A stretch of 64,000 bases of DNA from Kibdelosporangium aridum (GTDB taxonomy: Bacteria > Actinomycetota > Actinomycetes > Mycobacteriales > Pseudonocardiaceae). Positions within the stretch are counted from its first letter, which is position 1. Each line of letters opens with the position of its first letter. Location of the stretch: NCBI RefSeq assembly GCF_900176515.1, contig NZ_FWXV01000011.1, positions 434,001 through 498,000 of the forward strand, read 5' to 3'. Both the position numbers and the translations under genes were made by a program. This document shows, in pieces, positions 25,391 through 34,302 of the stretch. A model generated the notes under the pieces. It had not been told where the DNA came from. It did no database searches and worked only from the letters and a program-made list of their open reading frames with translations.

Positions 25391-26866
25391 ATGTCTCAAT
25401 CACGCATATCCCGCCTCATGGCGGTCGCGCTCGCTGTTGCCGCCGTCGCGGCACCGATCACGGCCGGTGCACCGGCCGATGCCGCGACCGCCAAGCCCAA
25501 CGTCGTCGTGATCATGGTCGACGACATGAACGTCTCGGCCCTGCCCTACCTGCCTGGCGTGCGCTCGTTGCTCGCCGACCAGGGCACCAGCTTCGACAAC
25601 AGCGTGGTGTCCTATTCGCTGTGCTGCCCGTCCCGCGGCACATTCCTCACCGGGCAGTACGCACACAACCATGGCGTGCTCGGCAACGCACCGCCAGACG
25701 GCGGATACGCCAAGCTACGCGCCGAACAGACGCTGCCGGTATGGCTGGGCCAGGCTGGCTACAACACCGCACATGTCGGCAAATTCCTCAACGGCTACGG
25801 CACCGCGAACCCCACGCAGGTCCCGCCTGGATGGGGCGAGTGGTACGGCTCGGTAGACCCAAGCACCTACAGCATGTGGGGCTACACCCTCAACGAGAAC
25901 GGCTCCTTGCGCACGTACGGCTCACCGGCCGTGGAAGACCCTGCGCTGTACCAAACCGACGTCTACGCCAACAAAGCAGTCGACTACATCAACCGCAAGG
26001 CTCCGGCAGGGCAACCGTTCTTCCTGTCCTTCGCTCCCCTGGCCCCACATGGCGAACGAGCTGTCAACGGAGTGGACCTCTCCGAGCGCAACCCACGCCC
26101 GGCACCGCGCCACCGCGGCGACCTGGACGCGGTGACCGTCCCCAAACCGCCCAACTACGACGAGGTCGACGTCTCCGACAAACCTGCCGCCGTCCGTAAC
26201 CGGCCCCGAATCACCCCTGCCGCCGAACAGCGAATCGAGGCACGGCTCAAGGGACGACTGGAGTCACTGCTCGCTGTGGACGAGGCGGTCACGCGGATCA
26301 TCTCCACGCTGCGGACCACCGGCGAACTGGACAACACCGTCATCATGTTCACCTCGGACAACGGCTGGATGCAGGGCGAGCATCGCATCCCCTCGGGCAA
26401 AATCGTGCCCTATGAGGAGTCCCTCCGGGTGCCGTTGATCATCCGGGGACCCGGCTTGCCAGTCGGCAAGCGAGTCACCACGATCGCCGCCAACATCGAC
26501 CTCGCACCCACGATCCTGGACATCGCGGACGCGACTGCCGCGCTTCCCATGGACGGGCGCTCACTGCTGCCGATCGCCAACGACCCCGGATCGTTCGCCC
26601 GCGGAATCGTCATCGAGACCGGCCCCAAACAGAACGGCGCCTGGTACACCGGCCTGCGCGCACCCCGATGGACCTATGTGGAGCATTCCACCGGCGAGCG
26701 GGAACTCTATGACCTGCAACAGGATCCCTTCCAGCTCACCAGCGTGCACAACGACCCGCGCTACGCGGCCACCCAGCAAGCCCTCGCCAACCAGCTGGCG
26801 ACCCTGCGCACCTGCTCAGGCGACCCATGCCGGCAATGGACCCCGGTACCCGGCCCACGCCTTTAG
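25391..26866 (+). CDS. Secreted arylsulfatase-type sulfatase
   Basis: 491 residues from ATG 25391 after GGAGGA. A signal peptide (RISRLMAVALAVAAVAAPIT) ends near AADAA-type sites. Metal-binding VVVIMVDDMN is followed by the formylglycine motif CCPSRGTFLTGQYAHNHGV; the modified Cys is in C-P-S-R. Later metal and substrate residues are in TSDNGWMQGEHRIPSGK. This is the standard alkaline-phosphatase-fold sulfatase core. It needs a formylglycine-generating enzyme, not encoded in the window. Likely role: release of sulfate from extracellular sulfate esters or sulfated glycans. Confidence 0.93.
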   Translation: MSQSRISRLMAVALAVAAVAAPITAGAPADAATAKPNVVVIMVDDMNVSALPYLPGVRSLLADQGTSFDNSVVSYSLCCPSRGTFLTGQYAHNHGVLGNAPPDGGYAKLRAEQTLPVWLGQAGYNTAHVGKFLNGYGTANPTQVPPGWGEWYGSVDPSTYSMWGYTLNENGSLRTYGSPAVEDPALYQTDVYANKAVDYINRKAPAGQPFFLSFAPLAPHGERAVNGVDLSERNPRPAPRHRGDLDAVTVPKPPNYDEVDVSDKPAAVRNRPRITPAAEQRIEARLKGRLESLLAVDEAVTRIISTLRTTGELDNTVIMFTSDNGWMQGEHRIPSGKIVPYEESLRVPLIIRGPGLPVGKRVTTIAANIDLAPTILDIADATAALPMDGRSLLPIANDPGSFARGIVIETGPKQNGAWYTGLRAPRWTYVEHSTGERELYDLQQDPFQLTSVHNDPRYAATQQALANQLATLRTCSGDPCRQWTPVPGPRL

Positions 26867-26913
26867 GCACAGCTTCATCGGTCAGCGTCTCGGCCAGGAT
26901 GCAGCGTTCCCTC

Positions 26914-27300
26914 CTATGAGAAGTAGTCGCGCAGCTCGGGCGGGACGGTGTGTGGGTGAAAGAGCTCGATGAGCAGGTGGTCAGGTCCTTCCGCCATGGC
27001 GTAGTCCGCGGTGGGGTGGCGGCGGATGTCGGTGACGGACACACCGAGCTGCCTGAGGTGTCGCACGAGAGCGTCGAGCTCGTCGGTCTGGATGCCGATG
27101 TGGTGGACGGTGCCCTGGCCCATGGTTTTCGGCGGCTGGTCGTAGAGGTGGATGCGTCCGGTGCCGATGCGCAGGAACACGTTGCGCGCTCCGGCGAACT
27201 CGGTGTCGTAGACGACCTCGGCGTCGAAGCCGTTGCGCCAGAAGGCAATGGTGGCGTCGATGTCAGTGGCCATGAGGTGGGTGTGGTGGAGGGTGATCAC
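26914..27300 (-). CDS. VOC-superfamily (glyoxalase/dioxygenase-like) protein
   Basis: 128 residues, start GTG 27300, overlapping the TGA of the alcohol dehydrogenase (GTGA). One full VOC unit is seen: ITLHHTHLMATDIDATIAFW, NVFLRIGTGRIHLYDQP, VHHIGIQTDELDALVRHLRQ, then DHLLIELFHPH. Candidate metal ligands are the N-terminal His pair, the His of HHIGIQ and the Glu of LLIELF. Such proteins act as isomerases, lyases or dioxygenases. Coupling to the dehydrogenase suggests they work on the same metabolite. Confidence 0.88.
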   Translation of the reverse strand: MITLHHTHLMATDIDATIAFWRNGFDAEVVYDTEFAGARNVFLRIGTGRIHLYDQPPKTMGQGTVHHIGIQTDELDALVRHLRQLGVSVTDIRRHPTADYAMAEGPDHLLIELFHPHTVPPELRDYFS

Positions 27301-28436
27301 GGTGCGGCCTCCGAGTCGGCGGTGAGGGGGTCGCGGTGCAGAACGAGTTTGGTGGTTCTGGCCGTGTAGGCGGTGGGCGCCTCGTCCCAGGGGGCGGCAA
27401 GGGTGGTGACGCGTTCAGCGGGGAAACCGGTGCGGTGCAAGAAGGCCAGGAGATCCGGAAGGACAGCGCGGGCGTGGGAAACACCGACGCGGAGGGTGGC
27501 ATCGGTGGCGTACATCCGCATCAGGGGCACGCGGGTTCCGGTGGCCATGTAGTAGCCGACCGCGATGCATTCCCCGCCGGGTGCCAGGGCACGGACGGCC
27601 TGCCGGAGACCTGCGGCGCGGGAAGTGGCTTCGACGACGACGTCGTAGCCACGGCGGCCGACTGACCGATGTCCAGCTCGATGTGCATGTGCGCCAAGCG
27701 ATTCGGCGATGGCTCGACGCCCGAGGTCGTCGTCAACGTAGTCGACGTCGGTGGCACCGTGGGCGACGGCGAGTCCGGCGGCGTAGAGGCCGATGCTCTT
27801 CGCCCCACAGCCAAGAACAAGCACCGAACCGCCGGGACGAGCAGTCAGGCCGGGCACCACCGCACGCCAGGCGTCGGCGAGGTTGTCGCTCGCCGCCGCG
27901 GCCCGGGCCAGCGGGACACCAGACGGCACAGGCACGAGCATGTGCTCGGCGAACGGAACGCGCAGGACGTCGGCGACCATGCCGCCCCACGCTCCACTGG
28001 CCGACCCGAATCCGTACGCGGCGATTTCGCCGTCGCCGACGGTGGTGGCGCACTTGGACGTGAGGCCGCGCAAGCAGAGTGGGCACGCGCCGCAGGACAC
28101 CGCCCACGGCACCACCACTCGTTGCCCGATCCGGAGACTGGTCACGTCCGGACCGAGCGCGATGACCTCGGCTACGGATTCGTGGCCGATGGCGAACGGT
28201 CCACGGAACGGTACTGTGCCGCAAATGGTTCCGACGACCGGATCGACGAGGCCAAGTGCCATCCCGGCCTGCAGGGCGCGTGACACTGGGCGGTGAATGG
28301 GCACGGTGTCGCCGTCGCATCGGCCCGCGAGGAACGGCCGTACAAGCGCGTCACCGAGTTCGATCAGCTCCGGCGCCGCACACTCGTACCAGGCCAGCCG
28401 CCCACTGCGCAGGAACCGCAACTCACGCACGTTCAC
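27297..28436 (-). CDS. Zinc-dependent medium-chain alcohol dehydrogenase
   Basis: 379 residues from GTG 28436. The catalytic zinc region is CDGDTVP and GPFAIGHESVAEV, and the structural zinc loop is SCGACPLCLRGLTSKC with four Cys. The nucleotide motif is VLVLGCGAKSIGLYAAG, where the usual GxGxxG reads GCGAKS. It is translationally coupled to the downstream VOC gene. Upstream, its start overlaps the stop of a broken N-terminal paralogue. Substrate unknown. Confidence 0.88.
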   Translation of the reverse strand: MNVRELRFLRSGRLAWYECAAPELIELGDALVRPFLAGRCDGDTVPIHRPVSRALQAGMALGLVDPVVGTICGTVPFRGPFAIGHESVAEVIALGPDVTSLRIGQRVVVPWAVSCGACPLCLRGLTSKCATTVGDGEIAAYGFGSASGAWGGMVADVLRVPFAEHMLVPVPSGVPLARAAAASDNLADAWRAVVPGLTARPGGSVLVLGCGAKSIGLYAAGLAVAHGATDVDYVDDDLGRRAIAESLGAHAHRAGHRSVGRRGYDVVVEATSRAAGLRQAVRALAPGGECIAVGYYMATGTRVPLMRMYATDATLRVGVSHARAVLPDLLAFLHRTGFPAERVTTLAAPWDEAPTAYTARTTKLVLHRDPLTADSEAAP

Positions 28437-28564
28437 CGGTCCTGGTCGCGGACGAATACCGGTTTGAGGTGCCGTTCCGGCAGCGCGTCGGACTGCACGA
28501 CGGGATCAGGCACCTCGCGCCACTCCACCGTCCGCCGCGCGACATAAGTCAGCTCACGCATCCG
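28433..28564 (-). pseudogene. N-terminal fragment of a second alcohol dehydrogenase
   Basis: 43 codons from ATG 28564. MRELTYVARRTVEWREVPDP resembles the start of zinc alcohol dehydrogenases and of the adjacent intact gene (VRELRFLRSGRLAWYE). After VVQSDA the sequence leaves the family and stops. The TGA overlaps the GTG start of the intact dehydrogenase, so the fragment may still be translated as a leader that couples ribosomes to it. Confidence 0.55.
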
Positions 28565-28688
28565 CGGCACCCTTGGCGAGCGCGCCCTGGGGAACCGTGA
28601 CGTCCACGGCGGCCAACTCACGCTGCACATCCGTCCGTTCCGCTTCGGGCAACGCCCCGGCAGGCACCGTCAACTCGATCATCGGCAT
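28557..28688 (-). pseudogene. Tautomerase-like fragment
   Basis: 43 codons from ATG 28688, preceded by GGGAG. MPMIELTVPAGALPEAERTD is a tautomerase (4-oxalocrotonate/MIF-type) start, although a second residue Met-Pro start leaves the catalytic Pro2 intact. A second similar strand, VDVTVPQGALAKGAADA, follows within 25 residues, as if two domains had been fused by deletion. The normal length is 60-130 residues. It overlaps the next fragment by 8 bases. Confidence 0.5.
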
Positions 28689-28823
28689 GACGACTCCCTA
28701 TGACGACTGTGGACACGATTTTCAGTCCGTGTGCAACACCGCCTCGGACGACGGGAAACTGCTCGCCGCAGCGTCCCGACCAACGTCCCGGCCAGCCACG
28801 AATTGTCGCCCTGACCGCGTCGG

Positions 28824-29279
28824 CTACCTGGTCTCGCGCTGGGCATGCCATCGGTCAATGACCGCTGGCAGTTCGTTCATCAGATACGTGTAGAAGTCCC
28901 GCATCTCAGCCAGCCGTTGCCCGGCGATGCTGTCCTCGCCGACGGCGTCGATGCCTTCGTTGGCGGCTTCCTGCATGACCTTGACGACCTCGTTCTGGCT
29001 CGACATCAGGATCGCCCACGCGCCTGGCCGGAACCGAAAGTGCTCGCGCCTGCTGCCCGGTGCGGGCACCCGCTCGATCAGTCCGACGGACGTCAGCGAC
29101 TTGATCGCCGTGGACACCGTTCCCGGACTGATGGTGAGCCATTCGGACAGCTCGCCCGCGGTCACTGTCTCCTGCTCGGCGAACAGCAGGGCACACATCA
29201 CCCGCGCTGTCATCCGCTGCATCCCGCCGGTGGTCAGCGTCAGCGCGAGCCGCTCAGCTGCCTCCATCGAGTCGCCCAT
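28824..29279 (-). CDS. MarR/GbsR-type transcriptional regulator
   Basis: 151 residues from ATG 29279, chosen because AAGGGGAGG ends three bases upstream; ATG 29294 would start inside that site. A winged helix-turn-helix is clear (RMTARVMCALLFAEQETVTA, ELSEWLTISPGTVSTAIKSL, then VGLIERVPAPGSRREHFRFR). A helical dimer tail follows. It is divergent from a three-gene ABC exporter, with a 34-base dyad between them, so it probably represses both directions and responds to a compound the exporter removes. Confidence 0.9.
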   Translation of the reverse strand: MGDSMEAAERLALTLTTGGMQRMTARVMCALLFAEQETVTAGELSEWLTISPGTVSTAIKSLTSVGLIERVPAPGSRREHFRFRPGAWAILMSSQNEVVKVMQEAANEGIDAVGEDSIAGQRLAEMRDFYTYLMNELPAVIDRWHAQRETR

Positions 29280-29316
29280 CACCCTCCCCTTCATGATCCT
29301 GACGCGATCTTAACAG

Positions 29317-29350
29317 TATCGAATCTTCGCAAATCTGCGAAAACTCGATA
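29317..29350. promoter_or_regulatory. Long imperfect dyad operator between regulator and ABC exporter
   Basis: Arms TATCGAATCTTCGCA (29317-29331) and TGCGAAAACTCGATA (29336-29350) match at 13 of 15 positions around a 4-base centre. The site ends 10 bases before the exporter ATG, so a bound regulator would block transcription or initiation directly. The stretch is locally AT-rich. Confidence 0.7.
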
Positions 29351-29360
29351 TGGTCGGATC

Positions 29361-30224
29361 ATGACCGTCATCGAGGTGGACAACCTCACCTTCACCTATC
29401 CCGGCAGCGCCGAACCAGCGGTGCGCGGTATGGACTTCGCCGTCGGCAAGGGCGAGATCTTCGGTTTCCTCGGCCCCAGCGGCGCGGGCAAGTCGACCAC
29501 CCAGAAGATCCTGATCGGCCTGCTGACCGGCCACGGCGGTACTGTGTCCATCTGGGGCAAGGACCCGGTCGCCTGGGGACAGGACTACTACCAACGCGTC
29601 GGCGTCTCCTTCGAATTGCCCAACCACTACCAGAAGCTCACCGCACTGGAAAACCTTCAGTTCTTCGCTTCCCTGTACGACAAGTCCACACTGGACCCGA
29701 TGGACCTGCTCGAGTCCGTCGGGCTCGCGGACGACGCCAACACCCGCGTCGGCAAGTTCTCCAAGGGAATGCAGATGCGGCTGGTGTTCATCCGCGCCCT
29801 GCTGCACGACCCCGACCTGTTGTTCCTCGACGAGCCCACGTCCGGGCTCGATCCGGTCAACGCCCGCAAGGTCAAAGACATCGTGCTGAGCGAGAAAGCA
29901 CGCGGCAAGACCATCTTCCTGACCACACACGACATGGCGACTGCCGACCAACTGTGCGACCGCGTCGCGTTCGTCGTCGACGGCCGCATCGCCGCACTGG
30001 ATTCACCACGCGAGCTGAAAGTCGCCCGCAGCCAGCGCGAAGTGCGCGTCGAGTACCGCAACGAAGCGGACTCGTTGATCTCCAAGGACTTCCCGCTCAA
30101 CGGACTGGCCGGCAACCCCGATTTCCTCGCCGTGCTCCGCACCGAACGCGTGGAAACCCTGCACAGCCGGGAAGCGAGCCTGGACGACGTGTTCGTCGAG
30201 GCCACCGGCCGGAGCCTGACATGA
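29361..30224 (+). CDS. ABC exporter, ATP-binding subunit
   Basis: 287 residues from ATG 29361. Walker A GPSGAGKST, Q-loop region near NHYQKLTALENLQFFASLYD, signature variant FSKGMQMRL (for LSGGQ), Walker B LLFLDEPTSGLDPVNA, and H-loop TTHDMATADQ. The FSKGM signature and the C-terminal extension (REASLDDVFVEATGRSL) are typical of type-2 drug/antibiotic exporters. The stop overlaps the first permease start (ATGA). The operon is divergent from a MarR/GbsR repressor, consistent with inducible efflux. Confidence 0.94.
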   Translation: MTVIEVDNLTFTYPGSAEPAVRGMDFAVGKGEIFGFLGPSGAGKSTTQKILIGLLTGHGGTVSIWGKDPVAWGQDYYQRVGVSFELPNHYQKLTALENLQFFASLYDKSTLDPMDLLESVGLADDANTRVGKFSKGMQMRLVFIRALLHDPDLLFLDEPTSGLDPVNARKVKDIVLSEKARGKTIFLTTHDMATADQLCDRVAFVVDGRIAALDSPRELKVARSQREVRVEYRNEADSLISKDFPLNGLAGNPDFLAVLRTERVETLHSREASLDDVFVEATGRSLT

Positions 30225-30931
30225 GCAGGCTGGCAGTCACGCTGAAGTTGGAGATGACCCTGCAGCGGCGTTACAAGTTCCTGCACGCCGCGGTGTTCTC
30301 CGGCATTCTGTGGCTCGCCCTGCTGCTGCCCATGCCCGGCCACCTGCGCTCAACGGCAGAGCCCTACGTGATCCTCGGCGATCTGATGATCGTCGGCTTC
30401 TTCTTCGTCGCCGCCGCCGTCTTCTTCGAGAAAGGCGAACGCACGCTGCATGCGCTGGTCGCCACACCGCTGCGGTTCCATGAATATCTCGCGTCCAAAG
30501 TGCTCACGCTGACCACGTTGTCCGTTGTGCTCGCGGTATTCGTAGCGACCACAACTCACGGCGTGCACTACAACCTGCCGTTGCTCGTCCTCGGCGCCAC
30601 GCTGGGAACCGTACTCATGCTCCTGCTTGGCTTCGTCAGCGCACTGCCGTTCACCTCGGTCAGCGACTGGTTCATGCCATCGGTGCTCCCGATCGCGCTG
30701 TTCAACCTGCCGATCTTCCACTATTCGGGGCTGTCGGACGCGGTCTGGTTCTACCTGATCCCGACGCAAGGGCCGCTCATGGTCCTCGGGGCGGCATTCG
30801 ACCAGAAAACGTTGACCACTTGGCAATTCGCCTACAGCGTCGCCTACCCCGTGCTGTTCGCGGCCGGGATGTGGCTGCTGGCCCAACGGATGTTCGACAA
30901 GTACCTCGTGGCCAAAACCGGAGGAGCCTGA
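30221..30931 (+). CDS. ABC exporter, membrane subunit 1
   Basis: 236 residues from ATG 30221, overlapping the ATPase stop by 4 bases. Six hydrophobic segments are seen, with the loop VFFEKGERTLHALVATPLRF between helices 2 and 3. This EKGERT...L...P pattern is found in fluoroquinolone/ABC-2-type permeases. The protein pairs with the next gene to form a heterodimeric channel. Confidence 0.88.
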   Translation: MSRLAVTLKLEMTLQRRYKFLHAAVFSGILWLALLLPMPGHLRSTAEPYVILGDLMIVGFFFVAAAVFFEKGERTLHALVATPLRFHEYLASKVLTLTTLSVVLAVFVATTTHGVHYNLPLLVLGATLGTVLMLLLGFVSALPFTSVSDWFMPSVLPIALFNLPIFHYSGLSDAVWFYLIPTQGPLMVLGAAFDQKTLTTWQFAYSVAYPVLFAAGMWLLAQRMFDKYLVAKTGGA

Positions 30932-30932
30932 C

Positions 30933-31667
30933 ATGGCCAACGCGTTCACCGCATTCGGCCGCAACGACTTGCGTGGCGTCGGCCGCGACACTCTGCTGGC
31001 AGGCATGTTCCTCGCACCGCTGGTGTGGATCGCCATGGTCCGGTTCGCTACGCCACCGGTCACCCGCCTGCTGGCTGAGGACTACCAGGTCGACCTGAGG
31101 CCGCACTACCCGCTGATCCTCGTCGGCTTTCTGTTGCTCACCAGTGCGATCATCGTCGGCGGCGTCACCGCCCTGATAGTGCTCGAGGAGCGGGACGCCA
31201 ACACCCTCGCCGCCGTGCGGATCACCCCAGCGTCCCTAAGCCAGTACATCGGCTACCGGGCGATCATCGCTGTGCTGCTCACGACGGTCTACGTGATCGG
31301 CACGATCACCGCCAGCGGTCTGCTCCCAGCCCGTCTGATCCCCGCACTGATCCCCATCGGCGTGTTGACCGGCCTGTCCGCGTTGGTGATCACACTGGCC
31401 ATCCTGGCCGTCACCAAGAACAAGGTCGAAGGGATCGCCGCGATCCGCGCACTGGGCATCGTCGTCGCCGGACTGCCCCTGTTGCCCGCCTTCATCGATT
31501 CGCATTGGCACCTGGCCTTCGGGCTGCTGCCGACCTACTGGCCCGCCCAAGCCTTCCTGGCCGCGAGCGACGGCGAGGTGTGGTGGCCCTACCTCGTCGG
31601 GGGCGCCGTCTACCACACACTTGTCGCGTGGCCGTTGTACCGCAGCTTCATCAAGTCGAGCACGTGA
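30933..31667 (+). CDS. ABC exporter, membrane subunit 2
   Basis: 244 residues from ATG 30933, one base after the stop of subunit 1. Six hydrophobic helices and the cytoplasmic motif LEERDANTLAAVRITPAS correspond to EKGERTL...TP in subunit 1, so the two permeases are diverged homologues. It completes an ATPase-permease-permease exporter of unknown substrate. Confidence 0.88.
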   Translation: MANAFTAFGRNDLRGVGRDTLLAGMFLAPLVWIAMVRFATPPVTRLLAEDYQVDLRPHYPLILVGFLLLTSAIIVGGVTALIVLEERDANTLAAVRITPASLSQYIGYRAIIAVLLTTVYVIGTITASGLLPARLIPALIPIGVLTGLSALVITLAILAVTKNKVEGIAAIRALGIVVAGLPLLPAFIDSHWHLAFGLLPTYWPAQAFLAASDGEVWWPYLVGGAVYHTLVAWPLYRSFIKSST

Positions 31668-31840
31668 ATTCGCGGATCACGTCAGGTCTGCGAACTGTTC
31701 CGCTTAGTTCAGTACCGGCCGGCCTGCGTAAAGCGCCAGCAACGCCGACATCTCCTCCGACCTCCCAGGGACCAGTCGTCACCGCCGACCGGAACATTCG
31801 TACAAGCCACCGGCATGCCTTGGCGGTGACAGTCCCACCC

Positions 31841-32659
31841 ATGACTGTTTCCAACGACGAATCGCCTCTGTCTCTCGACGGCAGTGAGATCCACGTGTGC
31901 CAGGACGGACCTCGCGACGCCCCCGCACTCCTGCTGATCCACGGGACCGCTGCGTCGCTCCGCTGGTGGGACCCCATGGTTCCGCTGCTGGCCGGATCCC
32001 ATCACGTCATCCGGATCGACCTGCTCGGCTGCGGTCAGTCAGCCAAACCGGACGACGCGAGCTATGCGCTCCCGGACCAGGCCCGCCAGATCGGCGCGGC
32101 ACTGGACCGGCTCGGCATCGAGCACGCCATCGTTGTCGGTCATTCCAGCGGCTCGGCGTTCGCCACGGCCCTCGCCGAGCAACGACCCGACTTGGTGACC
32201 GCGCTCGCGTTCATCAACTTCGGCCCCAACATGGCCGCCTACATCGCGGAGGACATCGCCATCGAGCCCCTGCAGTGGCCCCATCTGACCGACGAGCAGC
32301 TGCGCCAGATGATGAGCTCCGGGTTCAGGCCAGGCTACGAGATTCCCCAACCATACGTGGACCACTTCCGCGACATCGACCTTCACGTGTTCGCCGCGAC
32401 ATCACAAGCGATCCGCGTGTACCTGGAGGAGCAGGGACTCCCGGAACGGCTGATGCCACTCGGCAAGCCACTTCTGGTGATCTTCGGTGAGGAAGACCGC
32501 AGGTGGCGTCCCTGCGCCGCCGCCGAATACCGCGCCGTTCCCGACGCGACAATCGAAATGCTGCCCGGTGTGGGGCACTCGCCCAACATCGAGGATCCGC
32601 CGCGGACAGCCGTGCCCCTGTTGACCTTCACCGCGAACCACACCCAACCTGCCACGTAA
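31841..32659 (+). CDS. Alpha/beta-fold hydrolase
   Basis: 272 residues from ATG 31841; GTG 31826 is possible, and neither has a strong ribosome site. Oxyanion motif LLIHGTAAS, nucleophile elbow VVGHSSGSAF with Ser, acid in VIFGEEDRRWR, and His in PGVGHSPNIED give a complete triad. It is most like haloperoxidase/lactonase-type esterases (MhpC-like). A second copy of its C-terminal half, broken, lies at 17080-17500. It is a separate unit from the ABC genes (173-base gap). Confidence 0.88.
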   Translation: MTVSNDESPLSLDGSEIHVCQDGPRDAPALLLIHGTAASLRWWDPMVPLLAGSHHVIRIDLLGCGQSAKPDDASYALPDQARQIGAALDRLGIEHAIVVGHSSGSAFATALAEQRPDLVTALAFINFGPNMAAYIAEDIAIEPLQWPHLTDEQLRQMMSSGFRPGYEIPQPYVDHFRDIDLHVFAATSQAIRVYLEEQGLPERLMPLGKPLLVIFGEEDRRWRPCAAAEYRAVPDATIEMLPGVGHSPNIEDPPRTAVPLLTFTANHTQPAT

Positions 32660-32927
32660 CTGGTGTATGTCGTCGCTCGTCATGACCTGTACAAGCGTCG
32701 TGACGAGCACCGTGCTGACCGACACTGCGATCGTCTCCGAAAATTACGGACGAAGCGGCACCGGAACGGACGTCAGCACGTAGCCGAGCGAAGCGACCTG
32801 GCTCCATGTCCGGACAGCCGTTTGTACCAGCCAGGTCACCCTCGAGTGGCCGTCGCAGGACTGCTGGAACCACGACACGATAGGACCGTCGAGACTGCGA
32901 TTTCTCCGGCGTCCTGGAGGCGAGGCC

Positions 32928-34196
32928 GTGAAGAAGATCGTCCTGGCCCTGATGCTCGGTTTGGCTGGAGCCGGGTTGACCGCGCCCGCGGACGCCGAAC
33001 CACAGCTGGACAGTGTCCGAGTGTGGAACGAGTTCGCGTTGGCCGCGGTGCGCGCCACCCGCGCCACTGACGCCGACGCCGCCCGCACCTACGCGCTGCT
33101 CAACGTTGCCATCTACGACGCGGTCAACGGACTCGCCAGCCCGGCACGCGCCCACGCGCTCATCCCTGGGCCTGGCCCGCGCGGCGCCGATCCCGAGGCC
33201 GCGGTTGTCGCCGCGGCACACGCCGTCCTTGTCCGGTTGGACCCCGCCCGAGCTGCCAGCTACGACACGCAACTGGAGGCTGATCTGGCCGGTCTGCGTC
33301 CCGGCCATCAGCGCGACGCTGGAGTGCGCTGGGGACGTGAGGTCGCTCAACGCGCGGTGGCCTCCCGCGCCGACGACGGCTCAACTCCAGTGCAAAGCCA
33401 GCCCGCCGGCTCAGGCCCCGGTGTGTTCCGAGCCGAGTGGTCCGGCGTGCAGTACCGCGACGTTCGTCCGTTCGCCGTCGTCAACCCCGACGTGTACATA
33501 CTGGGTCCGCCACCTGCCTTGGACAGCCTGGACTATGCCGCCGCTTTCGCCGAAGTCGCGCTGCTCGGCGACGCCGGGATACCCGCCCCCGACAAACTCG
33601 CCACCTTCCAGTTCTGGTCTGTGCCGACCGGCACCGGCCAACCCGCAGGCGAGTGGGTGAAGATCGCACTGACCGTGTCTCATGGCCTGCGGTTGCCCAC
33701 TTCGGCGCGCCTCATGGCTTTGTTGACGATGACGCTGGCTGACACCACGGTTCCCACCGTCGGCACCAAGTTCAACTACCGCCATTGGCGTCCCGCCACG
33801 GCGATCCGCGAGGCGGAAACCGACGGAAACCCGTGGACGCAGCCGAACCCGAACTGGGCTCCGCGGGCAGGCAGCACAGGCGGAACACCGGAATATCCGT
33901 CCGGACACAGCTCTTACAGCGGCGCGGCGGCAGCCGTACTCGCCGGGTTCTTCTGCGTGGACAACATTCGCTTCACGCACACCACGGACACCGCACCCGG
34001 CGGCCAGGCGCGCACCTACCCGAGTTTCTCCGCGGCCGCCGCCGAGGCGGGCCGGTCGCGGGTGTTCGGTGGACAGCACTTCGAATTCAGCAACCAGGCA
34101 GGTCTTGCCATCGGCCGCAACGTCGCGACCGAGGTTCTCGCCACCCGGCTGCTGAAGCGAACCGGACCCACACACCACGGTAGCTGTCCGTTGTAG
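32928..34196 (+). CDS. Secreted vanadium-dependent haloperoxidase/PAP2-type protein
   Basis: 422 residues from GTG 32928 with GGAGGCGAGG upstream. A signal peptide (KKIVLALMLGLAGAGLTAPA) precedes an all-helical domain. The three phosphate/vanadate-site motifs are present: KFNYRHWRPATAIR, YPSGHSSYSGAA and RSRVFGGQHFEFS. Bacterial relatives of this length are annotated as vanadium haloperoxidases or acid-phosphatase-like enzymes; halogenation cannot be told apart from phosphatase activity by eye. Monocistronic, closed by an 11-bp hairpin. Confidence 0.88.
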   Translation: MKKIVLALMLGLAGAGLTAPADAEPQLDSVRVWNEFALAAVRATRATDADAARTYALLNVAIYDAVNGLASPARAHALIPGPGPRGADPEAAVVAAAHAVLVRLDPARAASYDTQLEADLAGLRPGHQRDAGVRWGREVAQRAVASRADDGSTPVQSQPAGSGPGVFRAEWSGVQYRDVRPFAVVNPDVYILGPPPALDSLDYAAAFAEVALLGDAGIPAPDKLATFQFWSVPTGTGQPAGEWVKIALTVSHGLRLPTSARLMALLTMTLADTTVPTVGTKFNYRHWRPATAIREAETDGNPWTQPNPNWAPRAGSTGGTPEYPSGHSSYSGAAAAVLAGFFCVDNIRFTHTTDTAPGGQARTYPSFSAAAAEAGRSRVFGGQHFEFSNQAGLAIGRNVATEVLATRLLKRTGPTHHGSCPL

Positions 34197-34197
34197 A

Positions 34198-34224
34198 CGG
34201 ACGGGACGCCTTTCGTCCCGTCCG
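34198..34224 (+). terminator. 11-bp hairpin terminator
   Basis: CGGACGGGACG (34198-34208) pairs with CGTCCCGTCCG (34214-34224) over a 5-base loop, directly after the haloperoxidase-type stop codon. Confidence 0.75.
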
Positions 34225-34302
34225 AAACGGACGGCAGGCCCACGGTTCGGGTGTCCGCGATTCGTTCGCATAGTTTCAGGACATTTCGGGCAACCTTGTA
34301 CG

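Noticed and set aside
31668..31840. Leader peptide or extra gene between the ABC exporter and the hydrolase
   Set aside because: Frames here run into the hydrolase gene without a ribosome site, and the sequence shows no family pattern.
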